This document shows, piece by piece, positions 1 to 9,200 of a DNA stretch of 64,000 nt. Numbering within the stretch: the stretch's first letter is position 1; each line of letters opens with the position of its first letter. Source of the DNA: Bacteroides intestinalis (GTDB taxonomy: Bacteria; Bacteroidota; Bacteroidia; Bacteroidales; Bacteroidaceae); assembly GCF_902364365.1 (NCBI RefSeq), contig NZ_CABJDN010000014.1, positions 62,001 to 126,000 on the forward strand, read 5' to 3'. Made by a program: the position numbers and the translations under genes. The notes under the pieces were generated by a model. It was not told the origin of the DNA, did no database searches, and saw nothing but the letters and a program-made list of their open reading frames with translations.

Positions 1-112
1 AATAACTCGTTGACGGAATTAATGTCTTTCTGTAGGGTTATGGATTAATTCACCACAGAGTCTCACAGAGTTTTTACCAACTATCCGTTCGGAATAAATC
101 ACCCATGCATAA

Positions 113-197
113 AAGAAGGTGTGTCAAAACTGGAAAGTAACTTAAGCTCCCCTCCTCCCGGGAATTGAGATAGTACTGCATTATGACACACCTTCTT
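113..197. repeat. Palindromic element with 14-bp perfect arms
   Basis: Positions 113-126 (AAGAAGGTGTGTCA) are the exact reverse complement of 184-197, enclosing a 57-bp loop. The element lies just downstream of the decayed yoeB gene on the minus strand, so it could act as a terminator hairpin, but neither side has a clear T-run. The left arm and the bases after it (GTGTGTCAAAACTG) recur at the left end of the palindrome at 3982-4110, which suggests a mobile, MITE-like repeat family rather than a one-off terminator. Confidence 0.6.
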
Positions 198-217
198 CAA
201 ATAATGTATATGGTGTG

Positions 218-495
218 TTACTTCTTGGAATAATGAAATCTCATAGAGAAGAGATGTGAACCTCAATTATATCATCATTCACAGAGTAGACAAGACGATG
301 TTCAACACTGATTCGTCTTGACCATTTACCTGCCAATTCATATTTTAGCGGCTCTGGCTTTCCTAATCCTGTGTAAGGATGTTCTGCAATGTCATTCAGC
401 AAAGCGGCGATTTTATTCAGAATGGCTTTATTACCACTTTGTGAGAAGTAAAGATATTCCTTTCGTGCTTGTTCTGACAATGTTATTCTGTACAT
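218..495 (-). pseudogene. yoeB: YoeB-family mRNA-interferase toxin, C-terminus frameshifted
   Basis: The readable frame (241-495, 84 residues) matches YoeB, a ribosome-dependent endoribonuclease toxin. The family core GKPEPLK, WSRRI and EHRLVY is present at about residues 44-70. The frame stops after HISSL. Shifting frame at the stop restores RFHYSKK and a stop at 218-220. In E. coli YoeB the C-terminal His-Tyr pair is catalytic, so the in-frame product lacks the residues it needs. A 1-nt loss or 2-nt gain near 241-246 explains this. The start overlaps the end of the antitoxin gene by 13 bp, the usual yefM-yoeB arrangement. The call of a dead toxin is inference; a sequencing error is the main alternative. 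Confidence 0.8.
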
Positions 496-772
496 GACAC
501 CCTATTTAAGAAATCATCTATGCTTTCTCCTTCATTTTGTGATATGAAATTGCCATTCTTTATGTCTTCCTCGCCTTTGCGTATGGCCTCCATCATTTCA
601 GGTGAGGACATGATATATTCAGTTTCTCTCAAAGAGTTATATTCATCCAGAGAAATCATCACTACTCCCTTCCCATTTCCGCGATTAATAATTATGTATC
701 GCAATCGTCAACTACTGCGTCAATGTACCCTTTAAGGTTCGCTCTTAAATCTGTATAATTAGCTGTTCTCAT
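483..772 (-). pseudogene. yefM: YefM/Phd-family antitoxin, frameshifted
   Basis: An ATG at 770-772 with an upstream AAGGAAGAATT ribosome-binding site opens MRTANYTDLRANLKGYIDAV, a typical Phd/YefM N-terminus that binds operator DNA. The frame stops at 692-694 after 26 codons. The rest (INRGNGKGVVMISLDEYNSL onward, also family-typical) continues in another frame to 483. Adding one T in the ACATAATTA stretch would rejoin the halves as DTLIINRGNGKG. A TTG at 702-704 could start the downstream part alone, but that would lack the DNA-binding N-terminus. Together with the toxin frameshift this points to a decayed module. Confidence 0.8.
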
Positions 773-1074
773 AATTCTTCCTTTTTATGATTATGCAAAT
801 ACATGTACTTATATGCGTACCTGCAAGTTTAATTAGTTAATATTTAAAGTCATTGATGGGCTTACTCCAGTATTGTTTCCTCGGAATATAGTCTCGAAAA
901 GACAGACGGTTCATCACTTCGCGTACCCAATACTGTGTTTTTCAGGGCTGCCCGGTGTAGTAAATACAGAGTCGAGCATAGCTGCAAAGTTCTTTCATCT
1001 TTCATTGTTGTCTCATTCGTTGGCTTTTCCGCTGAAACTGCCGTCTGAAGGATGGGGAAGTGCTTTCAGGAAGA
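773..1074. other. Gap without recognisable gene
   Basis: I see no convincing gene, RNA or repeat here. The stretch separates the antitoxin start from the end of the minus-strand ATPase gene. Its nearest part should carry the promoter of the toxin-antitoxin pair. Short open frames on both strands match nothing I recognise. Confidence 0.4.
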
Positions 1075-2835
1075 TTACATCACTTCCTCGCACACCCGCA
1101 TTTCCATCCCTTTATATACCACTACAATCTTGTGCAGTTGGGTGTGGCCGATGGCACGTTTCACTGTGTCCGTGTCGGCGTAACGGTTGGCTTGGGCAAT
1201 GGCTTCCCGGCGCAGTTCTTCCACGCGTGTTTCGGGGTCTTTATACTTGGCATACTTCAGTTCCACGATGTAACTGTGCGTCATGTCGGAGTAAATCTCC
1301 AGCATCGGACAGAGGAAGATGTCGACATATCCAGCCTGCGTGTCCTGTTCGGAGATGGGACGATAGAAGCGGTTCTGAGCAGTCATGGCGAGGGTGAAAC
1401 CGTGGACGAAGAATTCGCCCTTTTGCTTGTCGCGCTGTGAGGCATAACGTTTCAGGCAGTCGGCGATGTAGTCGAAGTAAGCTTTCCAATCGCCCCGATA
1501 GGCTAATGCGCTGGATAGTTCGCTCTTTTCATAGCTGCTGAAGCTCAGGTCGGCATCGTTGTAGGTATTCAGCAGATAGGTGTAGAGTTGTTCCTGCACC
1601 ATCATGTTGGGGATAGTCAGTTTGGTTTTTCCTTCGTGCATGCCGCTGATGGTGAGCATCCCGAAATAGTAGAGCAAGCTCACGAAATTATCAGGATTGG
1701 TGATACTGGCGGCAGGGAAGCCGTCTTTCAGATCACCGGTGATAAATCCCTGGCTCACTAAAGTCTGAATGATGGAAGCGTCATGGGCAAATTCCTTGTC
1801 CTTGCGGATAAGCATGCGCAGCTTCTCGTAGTCGATGCGGATATTGCTTTCTATCATGTTTTGCGGTGCTTTTCCATTGTCAATGTAGTTCTTGACGAAA
1901 TAAAGCACCATGTTAGAGTTGTACATCGTGGTTTCACCGTAGCAATCTTGTGCAAAACAGTAATTGTCGTACCATGGTTTCATCATTTCTATCAGCTCGT
2001 CGACGGTATGACGGAAGGGGCTGTTGGTTGAATAGTAGGTCAACATTTCGCGTACTTCCTCTTCTGTGAATCCCATCATTGCGTTGAATTTCGGTGAGAG
2101 TGAGTAGTTAGTACCGATGTTGAATCCGCTGGTCAGGTCGTCCATCGTCACGGGGCTTACACCGGTGATGAAGCAACGCTCGATACTGGAATAGGTGCCT
2201 GCTTTCACCTTGTTGAATAGATTCCGCAAATAACCTTCACTATGCGTCTCATCAGTGTATCGGCGTAAACTTTCGGGATTGGAAAGGATAGCATTGGTGA
2301 AGTGGTCGTATTCGTCGATGAAGAGATACATTTTCTGTCCGGCACGCTCGCATGCCTGATAGATGAACTCCAGTTGCGCTACAGCTCCGCTTTTGGTGTG
2401 CAGTTCTTCCCAGGTGTTCGGGGGGAGGAGGTCGGCATATTTCTTACAAAAACTCTCGATGGTGGTACCGCAGTGTTCATCCAACCCTTTGCGGTAATCA
2501 TTCAGCTCGCCGCTGATGCCGGAAAAGTTGAGATAGAGCACGAGGTAGCTGTTTCGGTTCGGTGTGGGGTGCTCACCAATGTAGAGGCCACCAAAGAGGT
2601 CATCGAACTTATCGCGGGTGTTTACATCGTAGTAGTGTTGTAATATGTTTAGTGTCAGGCTCTTGCCGAAGCGTCGCGGACGGATGAAGAAAAAGAAACG
2701 ATCCGCCTGTTCTATCAGGGGGATAAAGCAGGTTTTGTCTACATAATAATAGTCTTCGCGGCGAATAACCGCAAAGTTCATCATTCCGTAGGGAAGTCTC
2801 TTCCTGTTCGGTACTATATATTCCAATGGATCCAT
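1075..2835 (-). CDS. AAA-ATPase-like / PD-(D/E)XK nuclease-like protein (DUF1703 type)
   Basis: This 586-residue cytoplasmic protein belongs to the AAA-ATPase-like plus PDDEXK_9 family that is greatly expanded in gut Bacteroidota. The N-terminus (LPYGMMNFAVIRREDYYYVDKT) is the family signature. A P-loop variant RPRRFGKSLTLN follows at about residues 52-63, and a Walker B-like strand YLFIDEYDHF lies near 170. The C-terminal third has GYVDIFLC and YIVELKYAKY, matching the Asp and E-x-K positions of a PD-(D/E)XK nuclease fold. Family members are of unknown function and are often tied to mobile DNA, though solitary. Length is normal and the frame is intact, unlike the flanking decayed genes. A CAAAGATA (minus-strand TATCTTTG, -7-like) lies at 2889-2896. 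Confidence 0.85.
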   Translation of the reverse strand: MDPLEYIVPNRKRLPYGMMNFAVIRREDYYYVDKTCFIPLIEQADRFFFFIRPRRFGKSLTLNILQHYYDVNTRDKFDDLFGGLYIGEHPTPNRNSYLVLYLNFSGISGELNDYRKGLDEHCGTTIESFCKKYADLLPPNTWEELHTKSGAVAQLEFIYQACERAGQKMYLFIDEYDHFTNAILSNPESLRRYTDETHSEGYLRNLFNKVKAGTYSSIERCFITGVSPVTMDDLTSGFNIGTNYSLSPKFNAMMGFTEEEVREMLTYYSTNSPFRHTVDELIEMMKPWYDNYCFAQDCYGETTMYNSNMVLYFVKNYIDNGKAPQNMIESNIRIDYEKLRMLIRKDKEFAHDASIIQTLVSQGFITGDLKDGFPAASITNPDNFVSLLYYFGMLTISGMHEGKTKLTIPNMMVQEQLYTYLLNTYNDADLSFSSYEKSELSSALAYRGDWKAYFDYIADCLKRYASQRDKQKGEFFVHGFTLAMTAQNRFYRPISEQDTQAGYVDIFLCPMLEIYSDMTHSYIVELKYAKYKDPETRVEELRREAIAQANRYADTDTVKRAIGHTQLHKIVVVYKGMEMRVCEEVM

Positions 2836-2960
2836 TTTCTGTCCTCCTGCTATTATTTTTTAATCTGTTGCTTTGTAGCATAACGACACAAAGATAACAA
2901 AAGTTCTTATAGCGACGATGCGTTTTCTTTCACTTATTTTGAAGGGAAGTGTTTCTAACT

Positions 2961-3245
2961 TTATCTCTTGAGTTCCGCATCCCTCGACATTCCATAATAT
3001 CCCGGCATGGGGCGATAGATTGGCTGTGCGCGCCTTTCTACATTTGTCAGTTTGCCCTCTTTTTGCAATCGTTGCAGATGGTTGTTGGCGGTGGTGCGTG
3101 TATTGCCATAATGCTTGTTTCTTAATGCTTTAAATGTATATACTTGTTGACCCGAAGGTGCTGTCTTAAAAGTGAACGACCGGAATCGGTCGAGTGAATG
3201 ACTGGAGTTGGTAGAATGAGTGAATGGAGTTGGTCGAGTGAACAA
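2961..3245 (-). pseudogene. Small unidentified ORF, possibly a winged-helix fragment
   Basis: A 94-residue frame with only a TTG start. Residues 1-24 are encoded by the 22-bp tandem repeat at 3174-3261 and are probably not native protein. The second half (VYTFKALRNKHYGNTRTTANNHLQRLQKEGKLT) looks like a winged-helix or helix-turn-helix segment, but I cannot name a family. I read it as a gene remnant whose 5' end has been replaced by repeat DNA. It could also be a small non-functional ORF. Confidence 0.3.
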
Positions 3246-3261
3246 CTGGAGTGGGTCGTTT
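3174..3261. repeat. Four-copy 22-bp tandem repeat
   Basis: Units lie at 3174-3195, 3196-3217, 3218-3239 and 3240-3261, all exactly 22 bp with no spacers. The shared core is close to GGAGTTGGTCGAGT, preceded by GAAYGACT; units 2 and 3 vary most at their edges. The GGAGTTGGT core also forms the 11-bp repeat array at 54347-54401. The repeat is out of keeping with surrounding sequence and may be the edge of a mobile or phase-variable element. Confidence 0.8.
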
Positions 3262-3383
3262 ATAAGTCAGCATACAAAGATAGTGATATTAGTAAGATTT
3301 ACCTATGAAACTCCTTACTTTCTTTCTAACAGTGTTTTCTGAGAAATAGTTAGTGGAATGCTTGCAAAGCGCTTTCCCGTTGT

Positions 3384-3941
3384 AGTAAATTCGTAGCTGA
3401 TAAGTATGCCGAGAATAAAATGCCATTGCTGAAGAACCTGATGCAAATGTCTGATTTGAATATCCGTAAGGCCTATCAGCAGAGTTTCCGTCAACTGCCC
3501 CGTGTCGCCTCATTTTATTGATACCAGCAATCGTTTCGACTTACTTACCGACCCTACGGGAAGTCACCGTTTTCTTTGCGTGGAAGTGGAGCGGATGATC
3601 GATTGTACTTACATAGAGCACGACCAAATTTATGCACAACTGAAGGCGGAACTGCTTGCGGTGAGGCGTGATTGGTTCACCAAAGAAGAGGAGCAGGTGT
3701 TGCAGGTGCAGAATGCGGCGTTCTACCGTGTTTGTCACGCAGAGGATGTTTTTCATAGTTATTTTCGTGTGGCGAATCCCGGTGAGAAGAGTCTTGGCCT
3801 TACGGCTGCCCGGATTTTCAGGGAACTTCAGCAAAAGAATTCCGCTTCCATGTGCAGTGTCAATCCTATGCGCTGCTGAAAGCGGAGGTGGTGCGTCGGT
3901 ATACGGGGTATGGAAATGTATATCAAGTGGTAAGGAGGTAG
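3384..3941 (+). pseudogene. VirE/DUF3874-family protein, 3' remnant with frameshifts
   Basis: Three frames together spell the C-terminal half of a Bacteroides VirE-type (DUF3874) protein. From 3384: SKFVADKYAENKM, then NIRKAYQQSFRQLPRVASF. After one extra T near 3510-3516: DTSNRFDLLTDPTGSHRFLC and AQLKAELLAVRRDWFTKEEE. After a second shift near 3825-3850: GYGNVYQVVRR and a stop at 3939-3941. Intact relatives carry a primase/helicase-like ATPase domain N-terminally, which is absent here. Such genes usually travel on phage-like or plasmid-like elements, so this is the scar of a lost element. Confidence 0.75.
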
Positions 3942-3981
3942 TGAGACTGAAGAATGTTTCTGCGGTTGTGATGGCTGAGAA

Positions 3982-4110
3982 AGAGTGTGTCAAAACTGAA
4001 TAAAAGAATGCAAATTACACAAATAACAAATCAGCTCAGCTCTGATTATCACAAGTATAAAAAATATTATTCGTGTAATTTGTGTTCTAATCTTTATTTT
4101 GGCACACTCT
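3982..4110. repeat. 129-bp imperfect palindrome (MITE-like)
   Basis: Outer arms AGAGTGTGTCAAAA (3982-3995) and TTTTGGCACACTCT (4097-4110) pair with one mismatch. A second nested pair, 4011-4026 with 4067-4082, matches at 15 of 16 positions (CAAATTACACAAATAA and its complement). The whole segment can therefore fold as one long hairpin. The outer arm shares GTGTGTCAAAACTG with the palindrome at 113-197. No transposase is encoded inside. A small open frame crossing it is not credible as a gene. Confidence 0.65.
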
Positions 4111-4210
4111 CTGAAAGGCTGATAAATGGGGAGATGGTGAAGGCTGAAAGAACTGATATTAGTCGGATGAAGGGGCAGATTCCAGTAAAAACTTGTCTTA
4201 TATTTTATTT

Positions 4211-4342
4211 ATGGAAAGAAAAATTGAGATTCATACTGGCTTTAGTGCCTGTAAGATATATCGGGAATTGGAGAGAATCATAGACGGAGCGAATATCAAA
4301 TGGGTCGTAGATAAAATTCTTAATGTAATGAAACAATCATGA
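4211..4342 (+). CDS. Possible 43-residue peptide
   Basis: The ATG at 4211 opens MERKIEIHTGFSACKIYREL and reads to a TGA at 4340-4342. No good ribosome-binding site precedes it, and I recognise no family. It is the only frame in 4111-4467 with plausible protein-like composition. It could be chance, or the tail of a lost gene from the decayed region to its left. Confidence 0.2.
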   Translation: MERKIEIHTGFSACKIYRELERIIDGANIKWVVDKILNVMKQS

Positions 4343-4467
4343 CCTTCCAAATAAGTCTGTTAATTAATGGGGCAAGTGATATGAAAAACCTCTCTTTCTG
4401 ACGGAAGAACAGTAATGAAACAGCTTACTTTTTGATTGATTTTCATGCATTGTCGAAGTCGGGGGAA

Positions 4468-4495
4468 AAGGGCTGCATTGAAAAACACAGCCCTT
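4468..4495 (-). terminator. Terminator of the mannan-type PUL
   Basis: The arms AAGGGCTG (4468-4475) and CAGCCCTT (4488-4495) enclose a 12-nt loop, about 36 nt past the susD-like stop. On the minus strand the stem runs into a short TTTT tract. Confidence 0.6.
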
Positions 4496-4531
4496 ATTTA
4501 GGTATCTATAAGAAATAATTACTATAGTGAA

Positions 4532-6268
4532 TTAATTATATCCGGGATTTTGTTTCATATTTGGATTTTCTGTTATGTGTTTTCGCTCAATTGGAAAATA
4601 ATAATGGTGTTCTGCGAAAGTACGTGACAAGTTACCTTGGCAGTTGATTATTTCATATCCGTATGTATTTCGGGATTTTATATAATAAGTATTTAATTTA
4701 TGGAATTGACCACTCAATGCAATATGTGCAGTTCTCCATCTTCTTAAATCCCAATAGCGTATGCCTTCAAAAGCAAGTTCTATTTTTCGCTCATGGCGTA
4801 TTGCTTCTTGGTTCAAATTGCTTGCAGTTAGTTTAGGTACCCCTGCACGTTCACGGATTTCGTTGATAGCGGATAAAGCGATTTCTGATTGACCAAGTTC
4901 AAAAGCTGCTTCAGCAAGATTCAAATAAATTTCGCCGAGGCGGAAAATAATGAAATCTTGATCGGAATAGGCACCAGCAGGCACATCACGCACTTCTCTT
5001 AAATATTTCTTGCAGGTGAATCCTGTTTGAGTAGCCCCTGCATTACTATCAGCATTTACATCTTTACCACGCCCACCCAATGAATTGTCACGTTTATCTG
5101 TTTTTATATCACTTTGGATTGTGAAGTAGTACGTTTCTACCTGATTATCAATCCATGGTGCTTGATTATATAAAATTGTTGCATGGAAACGTGGCTCTTT
5201 GTTCTTATATAATTCTTTCGTATCAATTTCTTGATTGTAGTTAATGGCAGAGCCGGGTGTCCCATCTGCAAATTCATACGAATCAACCATTTCAAGTGTA
5301 GGATTGGTTACACAGTATACTGCCGGCTTGTAAGATAAGGGTTGGTTGTCATGATCATATTGATGTCCAAAAACGCTCACTGTATGTTTTTTGGCAAAGA
5401 TTACCTCGCTATTGTCTTTCTCGAGGAAAAGCTGTTGGTAATTCTTGGCTTTATCATTGGGGTATTTGTTATACAAGGCAAACTTATTAGAATTGATAAT
5501 CTCCTGAGAGGCTTTCATGGATTCTTCAAAGTAGAAATCTGCATCAGTGGTAGGAACACCAAGTAATCCGTCCAACTGTATTTCTCCATTTTGGGCAATA
5601 CTTGCCGCATAAAGCATGGCGCGGCTTTTCAAGGCCAAAGCTGTATATTTGGATATACGCCCTTTATTGGCTGCATCATATGATTCGGGAAGCACTTTTA
5701 TGATGTCATCAAGTTCTTTGCGAATAAACTCATAAACCTCTTTCTCCGAGTTTCTTTGCGGATAAAGATCTTCATCTGTCCTTTGCTGCGGTTTGGTAAT
5801 AATTGGCACACCACCGTTGCGCATTACTAAATTGTAATAATGAAATGCTCGCAGGAAACGAACTTCTGCCACACGCCGCTCTATAAATTCTGCAGGGAGG
5901 GTAGTACTTTGAGTTATTTTTTCCAGGAATTCATTATATTGTCTCACATAGTTATACTCCCAATATCCCACAAAGGTACGATCACCGATGTTATCCGGAT
6001 TGATGACGCCCAGCGTATAAGTATTGAGCAAAGAACTCCAGCCGAAGCAAGTACGGGCTTCGTCGGTAATTACATTTAAATTATTTTGATAGTTGAAGAT
6101 TGTATTAAAGTTAGTGATATGATAAAGTTGCGTAAGATTTGCGTCTACTAAATCCTGATCTTCCCAAACTTGGGCATCAGATATAATGTCAATAGGCTCC
6201 TTGTCCAAAACATTGCAGGCACTGAAAAGGAATACCAAGAGGCTAAAGTATAATTGTTTGAATTTCAT
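4532..6268 (-). CDS. susD: SusD/RagB-like outer-surface glycan-binding lipoprotein
   Basis: This 578-residue lipoprotein has a signal peptide ending in the lipobox LFSAC (Cys18). It should sit on the cell surface as the lid of the SusC-like transporter encoded just upstream. Family hallmarks are the N-terminal NVLDKEP segment, the helical TPR-like core with VAEVRFLRAFHYYNLV near residue 130, and the C-terminal block GIRYWDLRRWR followed by YYFPIERKHI. Its start lies 11 bp after the susC-like stop, so the two are co-transcribed and presumably form one complex. It is the last gene of the operon, followed by a terminator. The bound glycan cannot be read from sequence; neighbours suggest an alpha-mannan-type glycan. 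Confidence 0.93.
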   Translation of the reverse strand: MKFKQLYFSLLVFLFSACNVLDKEPIDIISDAQVWEDQDLVDANLTQLYHITNFNTIFNYQNNLNVITDEARTCFGWSSLLNTYTLGVINPDNIGDRTFVGYWEYNYVRQYNEFLEKITQSTTLPAEFIERRVAEVRFLRAFHYYNLVMRNGGVPIITKPQQRTDEDLYPQRNSEKEVYEFIRKELDDIIKVLPESYDAANKGRISKYTALALKSRAMLYAASIAQNGEIQLDGLLGVPTTDADFYFEESMKASQEIINSNKFALYNKYPNDKAKNYQQLFLEKDNSEVIFAKKHTVSVFGHQYDHDNQPLSYKPAVYCVTNPTLEMVDSYEFADGTPGSAINYNQEIDTKELYKNKEPRFHATILYNQAPWIDNQVETYYFTIQSDIKTDKRDNSLGGRGKDVNADSNAGATQTGFTCKKYLREVRDVPAGAYSDQDFIIFRLGEIYLNLAEAAFELGQSEIALSAINEIRERAGVPKLTASNLNQEAIRHERKIELAFEGIRYWDLRRWRTAHIALSGQFHKLNTYYIKSRNTYGYEIINCQGNLSRTFAEHHYYFPIERKHITENPNMKQNPGYN

Positions 6269-6279
6269 AATATATCAAT

Positions 6280-9200
6280 TTAAAAGTTCATATTAATGCC
6301 GACTGTGAAAGTTTTCATTACCGGATATTGCCATCCTGCAGAAGCTGTAGATTCAGGATCACGATAACGGACATTCGTTAATGTCAGCAGGTTGGTTCCG
6401 GTAGCGAATAAACGTAAGTCGGACACCCCGATTTTCTTTGTCCAAGTTTTGGGTATGGAATAATTAAGCTGTATATTCTTCAAACGTAAGTAGTAGGCAT
6501 TCTTAATTACCCAAAATGTGGATTGGTAGGTATTGGGATGGCTTGTTCCAAAGCGCACTCTTGGAAGTGCTGCATTGGGATTCGGGTTTGTTTCTGTCCA
6601 GCGGTCCTTCCAAAGTTCGTATGGATTCATGTTAGTTCCAAAAGGCGATACAAATTGTTCGCTATAGAAAACAGAATAGTTGGTGGCTCCTTGGAACAGG
6701 AAATTAACAGACCAATTTTTATAAGAAACGTCTCCGTTCAATCCGAAAAAGATTTCAGGATCTTCTCCTCTTCCGATGACAACTTCATCTTTCCAGTTAA
6801 TTACTTCATCCCCGTTCTGGTCTATATAACGGATGTCACCTGGCTTGATAACATTATTATGAGCCCCGTTTGTGATGTCTGCCCATCCGTCTATCTCTTC
6901 TTGTGAAGAGAATAAGCCATCAGCTACATACCCCCAAGTTTGATTGGTCCATTTACCCGTCAAATCATATCTCCTTTTTTGTGCGTCATCTGTGCGTGTC
7001 ACTTCATCATAGTGGAGCCATTTGGAGCGGGCCCATGATACATTTCCTTGAATATTATAAATGATGTTGCCTATTTTGTTAGCATGACCTAATGATAGTT
7101 CAAATCCTCTGGTATCTTGTTTATTGATATTTTCTTCCGGCAGTGATGCGCCAAATGTACTTGGCAGACTCTGAGCACGTGTGGCAAGCATTTTATTTTT
7201 TACACGATAGAAAATATCTAATTCTATATAAAGTTTTCTGTTAAACATTGAATAATCTAAGCCGACATTGTAAGTCGTTGTCTCTGCCCAGCGCGCATTA
7301 GGATTGGCTAAGCCTTTTGAAGAAATTCCTCTTGAAACTGTCTCATCGGAAGCGAATATATATCTATTGGCAAACTGGTAACCGGTTAGATAGTTGAAGT
7401 TCACATTAGCTTCATCGCCGGCTTTACCAACTGATAAGCGAAGTTTTAAGTTATCAATCCATTCGGTCTTATTTTTAAGAAAGGCCTCTTCGCTGATGCG
7501 CCATGCTACGGATACAGAAGGGAAAAATCCCCAACGGTTATTCTCTGAAAATTTAGGAGAACCATCCCAGCGCATAACAGCGTCCAGCAAGTATTTGTCT
7601 TTATATGAATATCCAAGGCGGCCAACATATGACATACGTCCACCTTCAGAGGCATTGCCATCATTATTTTTATTATCATCACCACCGGCAAACAATTCAT
7701 CAATGGCGTTGGAGATAAATCCCTCTCTGTAGGCACTGAACTTATCCATTTTGCTGGATTGGGCTTCTACAAGGAACAAACCGCTTACTTTGTGGTCTTG
7801 TGCAAAAATTCGGTCATAATTGACTTTAAACATTGAGTACCAAAGCCAATCCCTTTCATAACTTTCTTTTAGCGTAGTGTTTCCACTATTGAATGTTCCG
7901 GTTTTTATATAGGATTCATTGTCGTAGTCATAATCGTAATAATTGAATGATTTATTAAATTCTTTTCCAAAAGTATTATTTAATCTATAATCAAATTTCC
8001 CGTCTGCGGATAAACCTTTTACGTATTGATTAAAGTCCAGTTTGAAACCGGCTGTAGCTCTGACTGTACTAAAATCTTTGTTGTTGTATCCAGAATATTC
8101 GCTATCAGAGATAGCCCGTGGATTACCCCAGCCAGTATCATACCCAGGTTGTGTAATCTTGGTAGGATCAGAAAAATGAGCAGGTATAGTGGGGCGTGCT
8201 GCCTGAATTCCATGAAGGATGACATTCATATTTCTTCCTGGCTCTTTCCGATATTCCAGTCTGCCACTTAAATCAGCAGATACACTTAAAATCTGTGTAA
8301 TTTGTGCATCAATGTTTGAACGAATACTTACTCTATCAAAATTGATATCATTTGAGCGCAATAGACTATTTTGGCTTAAATAACCTGCAGATAAGAAGTA
8401 TTTAACTCTATCATTGCCCCCTCTGACATTCAAGTTCACATCGTATTGAGAAGAAAAGCTTTTGAGTGTTTCCTTTTTCCAGTCGGTATTCGGATAACGA
8501 GGGTCAGTTCCGGCATAAAATAGGTCTATCTCATCTTGAGTATAGGTGGGGTTATTGCCGTCTGAACGGTTGGCTTCGTTATAGAGTTCTGCATATAATC
8601 CAGCATTAGCATATGGCACTGTGCGCGTGGGAGCAGCTAAGCCTCCGGTAAAGGTAAAGTTCATTTTGGGTTTACCCTCTTTACCGCGTTTGGTGGTTAT
8701 CAATATAACGCCATTGCCTGCACGGGCACCATATACTGCAGCTGAAGCATCTTTAAGTACAGAGATGTTCTCTATTTCATTAGGATCGAGGTTTCCAAAG
8801 TCTTGCTCTAGTCCATCTACCAATATTAAAGGAGCTCCGAAGCCACGAATACTAAGATCTGCACCGTCAGCACCGGGTTGCCCCACTCGCTGCATAACCT
8901 TTAAACCAGGTGCTAAACCTGCCAAAGCCGCAGTTACATTGCCTACCGACTTATTGACAAGATCATCTCCGCCGATAGATGCTACAGAACCGGTTAAGTT
9001 CACCTTTTTCTGTGTGCCATATCCTACTACAACTACTTCATCCAGCAGTTCCGTATCTTCTGTCAACTGGATATGCAGAGTTGTGTTGCTTTTCACTTTA
9101 ACCTCTTCTAGTTTATAACCTACAAATGATATGAGAAGAGTAGAACCGATGGGGGCATTGATTGTGAATTGGCCATCTATGTTAGTGATGCAGCCATTTG

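Noticed and set aside
3289..3513. 74-codon minus-strand frame
   Set aside because: It lies antisense to the VirE/DUF3874 remnant, whose reconstructed protein explains the sequence better.
3668..4003. 111-codon plus-strand frame overlapping the VirE remnant
   Set aside because: It is an alternate frame of the same decayed gene and is not conserved-looking on its own.
3987..4283. 98-codon plus-strand frame
   Set aside because: It runs through the long palindrome at 3982-4110, lacks a ribosome-binding site and has no protein-like composition.
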